Shown one piece after another: positions 8,780 through 16,557 of a DNA stretch of 64,000 bases. Position numbers and translations under genes: made by a program. Source of the stretch: an uncultured Erythrobacter sp. (GTDB lineage Bacteria; Pseudomonadota; Alphaproteobacteria; Sphingomonadales; Sphingomonadaceae); the NCBI GenBank assembly GCA_947488325.1, contig CANKYZ010000003.1, forward strand, positions 310,001-374,000. Direction: 5' to 3'. The stretch's first letter is position 1. Every line of letters starts with the position of its first letter. The notes beneath the pieces were generated by a model, which was not told the DNA's origin, searched no databases, and worked only from the letters and a program-made list of their open reading frames with translations.

Positions 8780-10537
8780 ATGTCGAGCAAACTCACCAGC
8801 TTGAATTTAACGGCCAACATGGCTGCGACACAAACCGGGAAATCCACAGGGGACCCCAAAATGACAGCTCCATTGAAAGCCCAAAAGAAGGGCAAGTCTT
8901 TCGCCAAAGCGTTGCTTGCCGGTCTTGTGGCATTGCCCATGGTGGCAGCACCGACTGGTTCGGCAACGGCCCAGCAGGTCGTCAGCCCAAGCCAAGAGAT
9001 CGTTCTTTCGATCGGCCGAGGTGAACTTGTCACCATCCCCGGTTCAATGGCTGACGTCTTTGTCGCCAATGAAAACGTTGCTGACGTTCAGATCAAATCA
9101 CAACGCCAGCTCTATGTCTTTGGCAAAGCCGGCGGTGAGACGACAATCTACGCCAGCAATTCACGCGGTGATGTGATTTTCTCCGCTAACATTCGGGTCG
9201 GCTCCAACATTGGCAGCATCGATCAGATGATGGCTCTGGCAATGCCAGGTGCACAGGTAAACGTTGCCACAATGGGCACCAACACCGTGCTTTTAACTGG
9301 CACGGTTGCCGCTCCCGAAGATGCTGCGGAGGCTGAACGCCTTGTGCAAGCCTTCCTTGGTGGAGAGGCAAACGTCATCAGCCGTCTTCGCACCGCGACA
9401 CCATTGCAGGTCAACCTTCAGGTCAAATTTGCTGAAGTCAGCCGCAGCCTAGTCCGCGCCATCTCAGGCAACGTTACTACATTTGATGCTGGGACCAATG
9501 GGTTCCGCGGCGGCGTAGGTGTAGGACGCGCTCTTCCCACTGACGGTACAGTCAATTTCGGCGGCCCACTAAGTGTTGGTCCCGGAGCAGCAGCGGCGGA
9601 GCTTACAGTGCCATTGCGCGATTCCTTAGGTCAGATTGTGCTGGACGCTAATGGGGTTCCGCTCACTCAAACCATTCCTGGAACGGGTATTGGAACCAGC
9701 TCTGGAGCAGGCACAACAATTTCAGGCCTAACGCGGTTATTCGGGCTCGACGTGCTTGGTGCGCTTGATCTGTCAGAACAGCTTGGCCTGATCACCACAC
9801 TTTCACAACCCAACTTGACTGCATTGTCAGGCGAAACAGCCACATTCCTGGCTGGCGGCGAATTCCCAATTCCGATTTCGCAGGGCCTCGGCAATGTCGC
9901 CATCGAATATCGCGATTTTGGTGTTAGCCTCGCTTACACGCCGACCGTGCTTGCCAATGGCCGCATCTCAATTCGGGTTCGTCCGGAAGTTTCAGAATTG
10001 TCGAGTCAAGGTGCTGTAACTCTGAACGGTTTCCAAGTTCCCGCTCTGACTATTCGCCGGACTGAAACGACCGTGGAACTTGGTTCTGGCGAGAGCTTTA
10101 TGATCGCTGGCTTGATGAGCAACAACTCACAAAACTCGCTCGATAAAGCTCCGGGCCTGGGTGACGTTCCAATCCTTGGTAATCTGTTCCGTTCGCGGTC
10201 CTATCGCCGCGGTGAAACAGAACTGGTGATCGTTGTAACACCATATTTGGTTGAGCCAGTTAGCGCGAGTGAAATTAGCTTGCCGACAGATGGTTTCCAT
10301 TCGGCTAATGAGTTCGAACAGCTGATCACTTATCAGAACAATTCTGGTGTGGACGGCGAAGCCCGGCCAGGACCGACAGCCGCCGATGACGAGGCCCCCA
10401 GCCCCGATGTCAGCAGCGCCGATCCTGCGGCAATCGTTCCTGGCCGGCCGCAGCAGCAGCAGCGCCGTGCCGATGAATCACGCAATCGCAATCGGGACCG
10501 TCAGGCAGATGCCGTCGCTCCCGGTTTCAGCCTCTAA
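8780..10537 (+). CDS. cpaC: Flp pilus outer-membrane secretin CpaC (RcpA)
   Basis: Forms the outer-membrane channel for the pilus. The order is an unusually long leader (about 40 residues before the hydrophobic core), a signal peptide ending near ATAQQ, an N-terminal pilus-assembly domain (IVLSIGRGELVTIPGSMADV), a BON-like segment, then the secretin domain with GETATFLAGGEFPIPI and the closing GLMSNNSQNSLDKAPGLGDVPILG. An ATG two codons upstream (8774) abuts GAGGGGA; the ATG used here has 7 nt spacing and fits better. An internal ATG at the MTAPLKAQ stretch would give a normal signal peptide. The C-terminal 60 residues are Pro/Gln/Arg-rich. Confidence 0.95.
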   Translation: MSSKLTSLNLTANMAATQTGKSTGDPKMTAPLKAQKKGKSFAKALLAGLVALPMVAAPTGSATAQQVVSPSQEIVLSIGRGELVTIPGSMADVFVANENVADVQIKSQRQLYVFGKAGGETTIYASNSRGDVIFSANIRVGSNIGSIDQMMALAMPGAQVNVATMGTNTVLLTGTVAAPEDAAEAERLVQAFLGGEANVISRLRTATPLQVNLQVKFAEVSRSLVRAISGNVTTFDAGTNGFRGGVGVGRALPTDGTVNFGGPLSVGPGAAAAELTVPLRDSLGQIVLDANGVPLTQTIPGTGIGTSSGAGTTISGLTRLFGLDVLGALDLSEQLGLITTLSQPNLTALSGETATFLAGGEFPIPISQGLGNVAIEYRDFGVSLAYTPTVLANGRISIRVRPEVSELSSQGAVTLNGFQVPALTIRRTETTVELGSGESFMIAGLMSNNSQNSLDKAPGLGDVPILGNLFRSRSYRRGETELVIVVTPYLVEPVSASEISLPTDGFHSANEFEQLITYQNNSGVDGEARPGPTAADDEAPSPDVSSADPAAIVPGRPQQQQRRADESRNRNRDRQADAVAPGFSL

Positions 10538-10570
10538 ACCCCATTAAGTTCTACGCGAAAGGTTCGAAAA

Positions 10571-11212
10571 ATGAACATGGCACGTAAAAGCAAACTGATG
10601 GGCGCAGTCGCCCTCTCGCTCGGCCTGACAGTTGCAGGTTGTGGCGGTATGCCGACCAACACATCGCTCTACAGCACGAAACAACCTGTGGTCGAACGCA
10701 CCAACTTCACGTTGGATGTCGATACAACCCGCTCGGGCCTTTCGATTTCTGAGCAACAGCGTCTCAACGGCTGGTTCGAAACGATGGATCTTCAATATGG
10801 TGACCGCGTCACGATCGAAGATCCAGCTAGCAACCCAGCTGTAGCCAACGCAGTGAACGATCTTGCAGGTCGTTACGGTCTGATCGTCAGCGCAGTTGCA
10901 CCGACCACACCCGGCATGCTTCAACCGGGTCAAGCGCGCGTTGTTATCACGCGCTCCACGGCCTCGGTCCCAGGTTGCCCTGATTGGTCAGCTCAGTCTG
11001 ACGCAAACTATATGAATGCAACCAGCCCCGGTTTCGGCTGCGCGAACAACAGCAATCTAGCTGCCATGGTCGCCAACCCCGAAGACTTGCTTGAAGGGCA
11101 ATCCGGAAGTGGTGAAACCGTTGTCGCAACCGGCACACGGGCAATTCAAACATACCGCGAAACCGAGCCAACTGGCGCCGGTGGCCTGCAAAACGCAACA
11201 GGAGGAAACTGA
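10571..11212 (+). CDS. cpaD: Pilus biogenesis lipoprotein CpaD
   Basis: The 213-aa lipoprotein has a signal peptide with lipobox VAGC (Cys24). The CpaD domain follows: SISEQQRLNGWFETMDLQYGD at about 57-77, and VPGCPDWSAQSDANYMNATSPGFGC at about 134-158 with its paired Cys. CpaD is thought to stabilise the secretin in Caulobacter-type Flp systems. The gene lies 33 nt after cpaC and 3 nt before cpaE. Two in-frame ATGs (MNM) are possible starts. Confidence 0.92.
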   Translation: MNMARKSKLMGAVALSLGLTVAGCGGMPTNTSLYSTKQPVVERTNFTLDVDTTRSGLSISEQQRLNGWFETMDLQYGDRVTIEDPASNPAVANAVNDLAGRYGLIVSAVAPTTPGMLQPGQARVVITRSTASVPGCPDWSAQSDANYMNATSPGFGCANNSNLAAMVANPEDLLEGQSGSGETVVATGTRAIQTYRETEPTGAGGLQNATGGN

Positions 11213-11215
11213 TCC

Positions 11216-12496
11216 ATGAACGCTCCTTGGAAATCGGGTCTCCCCGGAAATCGCGACGCTTTTGCCGCTTATATCTGCGACGATGCTGCGCTCGACGTGA
11301 TGCGCCCAGTCGTCATCGAAATGGGCTGGCAGCCTGAAAAGTGCAACAAGGGTGGTCTGCGCAATGCAGTCCAATCGCTGTCAGTCAGCGCCAGCCCGGC
11401 CATCCTTGTGGTTGATCTTTCGGAAAGCGGTGATCCGCTAAACGACATCAACGCGCTGGCAGAAGTCTGCGAGCCTGGAACGGTCGTGATTGCGATCGGT
11501 CAGGTGAATGACGTTCGTCTCTATCGCGATCTGCTCGCAAGCGGCATCCACGATTATCTGCTGAAGCCGCTGAACGCACAGGCTGTGCATGATGCTCTGA
11601 ACGGTGCTTTAGCGGTTTTTACTGCGCCTAAAGCCGGCGATGGTGACACAGTAAAACGTCATATCTCAACGGCTGTTGTGGGTACACGTGGGGGCGTTGG
11701 TGCCTCGACGCTGGCAACTTCGCTTTCTTGGATATTCAGCGATCATCACCATGCGCCGACTGCACTGCTCGATCTCGATGTGCATTTCGGCACAGGCGCT
11801 CTCGCGCTTGACCTGGAACCGGGCCGCGGCCTTACCGATGCTATCGACAATCCAAGCCGGATCGACGGTTTGTTTATTGAGCGCGCAATGATCCGTGCCA
11901 ATGACAACCTTTCAATCCTGTCTGCGGAGGCTCCCATCAGCCAACCATTGATGACCGATGGTTCGGCATTCGTTCAGCTGGAGGAAGAATTCCGCCAAGC
12001 ATTCGAAATGACAGTGATTGATCTGCCGCGCAACATGTTGATCAACTTCCCGCATTTGCTGGCGGATGTGAACCTTGTTCTGCTGACTTGCGAGCTGACC
12101 CTTGCTTCGGCACGTGACACGATCCGCATCCTGTCTTGGCTCAAGACCAATGCCGCGCATGCTCATCCAATGATCGTGGCGAACAAGGTCCAACCGAACG
12201 CGACGGAAATCAGCAAGTCCGATTTCGAAGCTTCAATTGAGCGTAAAGTCGATTTCGTCATCCCTTACGACATCAAAGCTGCTTCAAACGCCGCCAAGCT
12301 TGGCCAGGTGTTCATCGAAGCTAACAAGTCGTCAAAGGCAACCGCCGGAATCAAGCAGATCGCCGAACGCGTCATGGGCGCTAGCGAAGATGATCTTGCG
12401 GCTGTGAGTGACGAAAAGAGATCGCTGCTTGGTGGGTTCGACCTCAAGGGTCTTTTGGCGAAGAAGAACAAAACCGAAGCTGAGCCGGCTGAATAA
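11216..12496 (+). CDS. cpaE: Pilus assembly ATPase CpaE (TadZ, MinD-like)
   Basis: Localisation factor of the Tad pilus. Residues about 15-130 form a receiver-like domain without a clear phospho-acceptor pattern. The rest is a ParA/MinD-type ATPase with a deviant Walker A, GTRGGVGAST, at about 156-165 and ALLDLDVHFG at about 182-191. A strong GGAGGAAAC lies upstream. In related loci the next gene is cpaF, the assembly ATPase. Here it is followed by 171 nt without coding and then tadB. Confidence 0.93.
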   Translation: MNAPWKSGLPGNRDAFAAYICDDAALDVMRPVVIEMGWQPEKCNKGGLRNAVQSLSVSASPAILVVDLSESGDPLNDINALAEVCEPGTVVIAIGQVNDVRLYRDLLASGIHDYLLKPLNAQAVHDALNGALAVFTAPKAGDGDTVKRHISTAVVGTRGGVGASTLATSLSWIFSDHHHAPTALLDLDVHFGTGALALDLEPGRGLTDAIDNPSRIDGLFIERAMIRANDNLSILSAEAPISQPLMTDGSAFVQLEEEFRQAFEMTVIDLPRNMLINFPHLLADVNLVLLTCELTLASARDTIRILSWLKTNAAHAHPMIVANKVQPNATEISKSDFEASIERKVDFVIPYDIKAASNAAKLGQVFIEANKSSKATAGIKQIAERVMGASEDDLAAVSDEKRSLLGGFDLKGLLAKKNKTEAEPAE

Positions 12497-12510
12497 GCAG
12501 GGAATCGGCG

Positions 12511-12545
12511 GTGCAGATGCCTGCGGACTGCGTGTGGATCTGCAC
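12511..12545. repeat. Inverted repeat at the cpaE-tadB junction
   Basis: GTGCAGAT at 12511-12518 is perfectly complementary to ATCTGCAC at 12538-12545, with a 19-nt loop. It starts 14 nt after the cpaE stop, at the point where cpaF would be expected. No T-run follows, so it is either an mRNA stem-loop or a chance repeat. Confidence 0.45.
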
Positions 12546-12667
12546 GATAACTTGAATGGAAGCGAAGGGTTAACGCCCCTCGCGTAAGACCGACGCTTAG
12601 AACAAGCGTTTTGAATTAAGAGCGCACCATCCTGGTGCAACTTTGGAACAGGCGGGACGAGGCAGAC

Positions 12668-13639
12668 ATGGATTTTTTTGATACCCTGCTTATCACGGTC
12701 GTGATCTTTTCCGTGCTGGTTGCTGGCTATCTTTTGATCGCCAGTTCAGGTTCGGGAAAGGCGCAGAAGCGTCGGCTCGAATCCCTGCGCTACCGACACT
12801 CCGAAAGCACTGACGCAAAGGTTGAATCGCAATTCAAAAAAGCGATTGCAGCTCGCAAGCCAAATGCGCACCGGATCGCAGGCTCAGGCTCGCGCACTGA
12901 AGCGCTGGTCATGCGCCTAGACCGAACGGGCAAAGGCTGGAGCGTTTCGCAATATATCTATGCGACATTAGGCATTATACTTGTGCTCGCTGTTCTGATG
13001 TATCTGCAAACCGGCGCTCTGCTGCTTTCGCTAGGAGTAGGCGCGGTTGTGGGCCTTGGCCTTCCGCATCTTGTCGTTGGCTTTTTCATCGGTAAGAGGA
13101 CCAACAACTTCAACGCAAAATTCCCTGACGCTATTGAATTGCTAGTGCGTGGCCTGCGCTCAGGATTGCCGGTGACCGAAACACTCGGCGTGGTTGCACA
13201 AGAAGTTGATGGACCCGTGGGTATCGAGTTCAGAGGCATCACAGAGCGCATCAAAATTGGTAAGACCATGGAGGATTCACTCCAGGAAACCGCCGATCGG
13301 CTGGGCATCCCAGAATTCAACTTCTTCTGCATCACACTTGCGATTCAACGTGAGACAGGTGGTAACCTTGCAGAAACGCTGTCGAACCTTGCCGATGTGT
13401 TGCGCAAACGTTCGCAGATGAAACTCAAGATTAAAGCGATGAGCTCAGAATCGAAAGCTTCTGCCTACATCGTTGGGTCGCTGCCATTTATCGTCTTCAT
13501 CATGATCTATTGGATCAACCCTGAATATGTTGGCGGGTTCTTCTATGAAGACCGTCTAATTGTCGCTGGGCTTGGTGGGCTTTGTTGGATGAGCATTGGC
13601 GTCTTCATCATGGCCAAAATGGTCAGCTTTGAGATCTGA
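12668..13639 (+). CDS. tadB: Type II/Tad secretion inner-membrane protein TadB (CpaG)
   Basis: The 323-aa inner-membrane platform protein has an N-terminal membrane segment (MDFFDTLLITVVIFSVLVAG), a cytoplasmic stretch, two closely spaced membrane segments at about 100-150, and a T2SSF domain (FPDAIELLVRGLRSGLPVTE, and later RETGGNLAETLSNLADVLR). Two C-terminal membrane helices follow. The ATG used has GGACGAGG 5-8 nt upstream. A GTG 33 nt earlier is open but has no such site. The partner tadC follows 18 nt later. Confidence 0.92.
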   Translation: MDFFDTLLITVVIFSVLVAGYLLIASSGSGKAQKRRLESLRYRHSESTDAKVESQFKKAIAARKPNAHRIAGSGSRTEALVMRLDRTGKGWSVSQYIYATLGIILVLAVLMYLQTGALLLSLGVGAVVGLGLPHLVVGFFIGKRTNNFNAKFPDAIELLVRGLRSGLPVTETLGVVAQEVDGPVGIEFRGITERIKIGKTMEDSLQETADRLGIPEFNFFCITLAIQRETGGNLAETLSNLADVLRKRSQMKLKIKAMSSESKASAYIVGSLPFIVFIMIYWINPEYVGGFFYEDRLIVAGLGGLCWMSIGVFIMAKMVSFEI

Positions 13640-13657
13640 TTCGGGATACATTGAACT

Positions 13658-14659
13658 ATGCTTAATCAGACACCTGGACCAACGCTTCTTGGCTTTGATG
13701 TCGTCCTTGTCGGGACAATTCTTGCAGGTCTTGCCGCATTCGCTGTCATCATGGCGATATATGCCGCGATCACGATCAAAGACCCAATGGCGAAACGCGT
13801 CAAAGCGCTCAATGAGCGGCGCGACGAGTTGAAAGCTGGTATCGTAACCGGCGGCACCAAAAAACGTGCCAGCTTGGTCCGTAAATCAGACACCACCGAC
13901 AAGGTGAAAGACAGCCTCGGTAAATTGAATGTGCTGGAGCAAAGCCAGGTTCAGGCAGTTCAGCAAAAGCTTGCCCATGCTGGCTATCGTAACAAAGAGC
14001 TCGCAGTCATCATTATCGGTCTACGCGCGGTCCTCCCAATCGTATTTGGCCTGCTCGGTTTTCTAATAGTCTATGTCATCGACTACTTCCCAGACTGGGG
14101 TCCATTGACCAGGCTTGGCGTTGTAAGCGTCATACTGTTCCTTGCCTATAAAGGTCCTGAGCTTTTCCTTTCTAACAAAGCTGCAAAGCGCACACTCGAG
14201 ATCCAAAAGGGCCTGCCAGACGCGCTCGATCTATTGGTTATCTGCGCAGAAGCCGGCCTCACAGTGGATGCTGCCTTCAACCGTGTCGCAAAGGAACTGG
14301 GCCGTGCCTATCCGGAACTGGGCGATGAATTCGCGCTGACCGCTATTGAGATGTCTTTCCTCGCCGAACGCAAAGTGGCGTTTGACAACTTGGCTTATCG
14401 TGTGAATCTTGAAGCGGTGAAGGGCGTGGTCACCACCATGATCCAGACAGAGAAGTACGGTACACCGCTGGCCTCTGCACTGCGTGTTCTATCAAGCGAA
14501 TTCCGCAACGAACGGATGATGCGCGCCGAAGAAAAGGCTGCGCGCCTTCCTGCGATCATGACCATTCCGCTGATCCTGTTCATTCTGCCTGTGCTGTTTA
14601 TCGTCATTCTTGGTCCAGCGGCTTGCTCGATCTCTGACGCGCTGATCAATCCTGAATAA
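13658..14659 (+). CDS. tadC: Type II/Tad secretion inner-membrane protein TadC (CpaH)
   Basis: The 333-aa second platform protein of the Tad machine has the same fold as TadB. A membrane segment lies at 14-38, two more near 115-165, and the T2SSF core has LPDALDLLVICAEAGLTVDAAF (about 187-208) and TEKYGTPLASALRVLSSEFR (about 262-281). The last membrane helix (PLILFILPVLFIVILGPA) ends close to the C-terminus. It is the last gene of the locus and is followed by a strong terminator. TadE/F/G-type minor pilins are not next to it. Confidence 0.92.
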   Translation: MLNQTPGPTLLGFDVVLVGTILAGLAAFAVIMAIYAAITIKDPMAKRVKALNERRDELKAGIVTGGTKKRASLVRKSDTTDKVKDSLGKLNVLEQSQVQAVQQKLAHAGYRNKELAVIIIGLRAVLPIVFGLLGFLIVYVIDYFPDWGPLTRLGVVSVILFLAYKGPELFLSNKAAKRTLEIQKGLPDALDLLVICAEAGLTVDAAFNRVAKELGRAYPELGDEFALTAIEMSFLAERKVAFDNLAYRVNLEAVKGVVTTMIQTEKYGTPLASALRVLSSEFRNERMMRAEEKAARLPAIMTIPLILFILPVLFIVILGPAACSISDALINPE

Positions 14660-14695
14660 CCGGCGCGCTCAAAACAGCAGAGCACTCAAGAGTTA

Positions 14696-14736
14696 GCGGG
14701 GCCAGTCCAAATTGGCGCGGACTGGCCCCGCTTTCT
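14696..14736. terminator. Strong bidirectional terminator after tadC
   Basis: The 13-nt arm GCGGGGCCAGTCC (14696-14708) pairs perfectly with GGACTGGCCCCGC (14719-14731) across a 10-nt loop, and TTTCTT follows. It sits between the convergent tadC and marR genes, 4 nt from the marR-type stop, so it probably closes both transcripts. Confidence 0.85.
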
Positions 14737-14739
14737 TGA

Positions 14740-15261
14740 TTAACCCGCTTGTTTTGCGATTGTTGCCGCTCGCATTCGCATCCGTTCTAAGAGCGCGCGC
14801 AAGGCAGCTTCTTCCTGCTGATCAAATCCTTCGAACAATTCCCGTTCGGTCGCTCTGGCCAGCGGCATAACCTCGCGGTGGATAGCCTCTCCCTCTCTCG
14901 TTAATTCGAGCAAGTGAGAGCGTCCGTCATTCACATTCTCTGCTCGCTGGATCAGTCCTCTCTCTTCCAACACTTTGCACGAACGGTTGACAGCGACTTT
15001 GTCCATCAATGTTGCTTCGGTCAGATCGCGCTGCGTCAGCCGCCCGCCATACTTGCCCGAACCATTCGCCGTCGCATCGCCCAGAACCGCCATCACTCGC
15101 CATTCAGCCACCCTCAGCCCAAAGCGTTTGCGATATCTTTCCGCGATCAGGCCGCTCACTGCATTGGATGCGATAGAGAGCTGATACGGTAAGAAACCGC
15201 TCAACTGATATTCGCCATCCGTGTTGCTTGCGGTATGTGCCGCTCTGGTCTTTTCATCCAT
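14740..15261 (-). CDS. MarR-family transcriptional regulator
   Basis: The 173-aa winged-helix repressor has dimerisation helices at both ends and a wHTH at about 50-125: AEWRVMAVLGD, then TQRDLTEATLMDKVAVNRSCKVLEERGLIQR as helix-turn-recognition helix, then the wing VNDGRSHLLELTREG. The family usually senses small aromatic or acyl-CoA ligands and represses its own operon. A perfect palindrome lies 5 nt upstream of the start codon and probably serves as operator. There is no Shine-Dalgarno. The gene is 61 nt downstream of an enoyl-CoA hydratase gene on the same strand, a likely target. Confidence 0.9.
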   Translation of the reverse strand: MDEKTRAAHTASNTDGEYQLSGFLPYQLSIASNAVSGLIAERYRKRFGLRVAEWRVMAVLGDATANGSGKYGGRLTQRDLTEATLMDKVAVNRSCKVLEERGLIQRAENVNDGRSHLLELTREGEAIHREVMPLARATERELFEGFDQQEEAALRALLERMRMRAATIAKQAG

Positions 15262-15265
15262 ACAA

Positions 15266-15285
15266 CTGGTTTCTCATGAAACCAG
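15266..15285. promoter_or_regulatory. Candidate MarR operator palindrome
   Basis: CTGGTTTC at 15266-15273 and GAAACCAG at 15278-15285 form a perfect 8+8 inverted repeat with a 4-nt spacer. It lies 5-24 nt upstream of the marR-type start, where a self-repressing MarR protein would bind. Length and symmetry fit the MarR family; binding is inferred. Confidence 0.55.
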
Positions 15286-15322
15286 CGCGCTGCGCAAGGT
15301 GCTTCAATCAACAGTCTTGCAC

Positions 15323-16195
15323 CTACTCGAATTCTCGATCTGTCCACCATGGGTAGAAGTCCGGCATGTCCTCGCTCACTTTACCAGGATAGATCGGTTT
15401 GCGCTTTTCAAGGAAGCTCGCGATCCCTTCTTTCGCATCGGTCCCGCGTGACAGGCGATAGATGGCCCGGCTGTCGATCTTGTGCGCCTCCATGGGGTGA
15501 TCTGTGTTCATCAGCCGCCACATCATCGCCCGCGTCATCGCCACCGATACCGCAGAGGTATTGTCTGCGATTTCACGCGCAAGGCTCTGCGCTTCGAAAA
15601 GCAAATCATCTGGCGCATGGATCGACCGCACTAACCCACCGGATTTGGCTTCATCGGCATCGAACACGCGTCCTGAAAAACACCATTCGAGCGCTTGGCT
15701 GATCCCAACGATCCGCGGCAGGAACCAGCTCGATGCCGCCTCGGGCACAATACCGCGCCGCGCAAAGACAAATCCATAGCGCGCATGGCTGACCGCCAAT
15801 CGAATATCCATCGCCAGTTGCATCGTCGCGCCCACACCGACCGCAACACCATTGCAAGCGCTGATCAGCGGCTTGGTGCTTTCAAACAGCCTAAGAGTCA
15901 GCCGCCCGCCGCCATCGCGCACGCGCTCATCAGACAGATCATCCACCTGCGCTGCATCGGAGAATATTTGCCCGCCGCTCTCTGGTGTCAGGTCCGCGCC
16001 TGCACAAAACGCCCTCTCTCCTGATCCGGTAAAGATCACCGCACGCACCGCATCATCGGCGTCGATATCGTCCATCGCCGACATGATTTCTGCGCCCATT
16101 GTTCTTGTATAGGCATTCATTTTCTCAGGCCGGTTCAGCGTGATCGTGGCGATGCCACCGGCTTTAGCGACGAGTATCTGGGTGTAGTCGGTCAT
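15323..16195 (-). CDS. Enoyl-CoA hydratase/isomerase (crotonase family)
   Basis: The 290-aa crotonase-fold enzyme acts on acyl-CoA thioesters in the cytoplasm. The oxyanion segment RAFCAGADLTPE lies at about 59-70 and the second conserved helix, CNGVAVGVGATMQLAMDIRLA, near 106-126. A Glu in GIVPEAASSWFLP near 144 fits the hydratase acid position. The ATG of MTDYTQILV is chosen because AGAGGA lies 6 nt before it; an earlier in-frame start adds 13 residues without a ribosome site. The exact substrate is unclear. The downstream MarR gene probably controls it. Confidence 0.88.
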   Translation of the reverse strand: MTDYTQILVAKAGGIATITLNRPEKMNAYTRTMGAEIMSAMDDIDADDAVRAVIFTGSGERAFCAGADLTPESGGQIFSDAAQVDDLSDERVRDGGGRLTLRLFESTKPLISACNGVAVGVGATMQLAMDIRLAVSHARYGFVFARRGIVPEAASSWFLPRIVGISQALEWCFSGRVFDADEAKSGGLVRSIHAPDDLLFEAQSLAREIADNTSAVSVAMTRAMMWRLMNTDHPMEAHKIDSRAIYRLSRGTDAKEGIASFLEKRKPIYPGKVSEDMPDFYPWWTDREFE

Positions 16196-16557
16196 TGAAA
16201 TCCTCTCACAATAGACATGGACCGCTTTGGCCATTTTTAAAAATGTCTGAATTCCCGTAAAATATTGAATGAAAAAGAGTATTTTTGAAAAACAGGAATG
16301 AAAGTGTGACCTTCCCTTTTTACAGTGTCCAAACCCGTTTCATTCACGCTTTGAAGGATTAGGAAAGCACTTGTCATCGCTCAATTGAATAGGCCAAATT
16401 CGCCTCGGTAGGAAAGGGGGGTGAAACCGGCATGACCCAAACCTCAATTCGGCAAGAATTGACCACCTAACTCTGCAATCCGCTGCCGCCTTGCCCCAGT
16501 TTTATGAGAATTCGCGCAGTACGACCCGGCTGGCATGGGCCTTGCTCCCTAAATCCC
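16196..16557. other. AT-rich 360-nt intergenic region with a palindrome
   Basis: No supported gene. It separates the enoyl-CoA hydratase gene from the divergent glycan gene and is visibly richer in A/T than its surroundings, especially 16230-16320. A perfect 14-nt palindrome CATTTTTAAAAATG sits at 16232-16245, 37 nt upstream of the hydratase start. It could be an operator. Both promoters must lie here, but I cannot place -35/-10 boxes with confidence. Confidence 0.5.

Noticed and set aside
16269..16301. 10-codon frame MKKSIFEKQE as leader peptide
   Set aside because: Too short, no ribosome site, and the downstream gene is not one expected to be attenuated.
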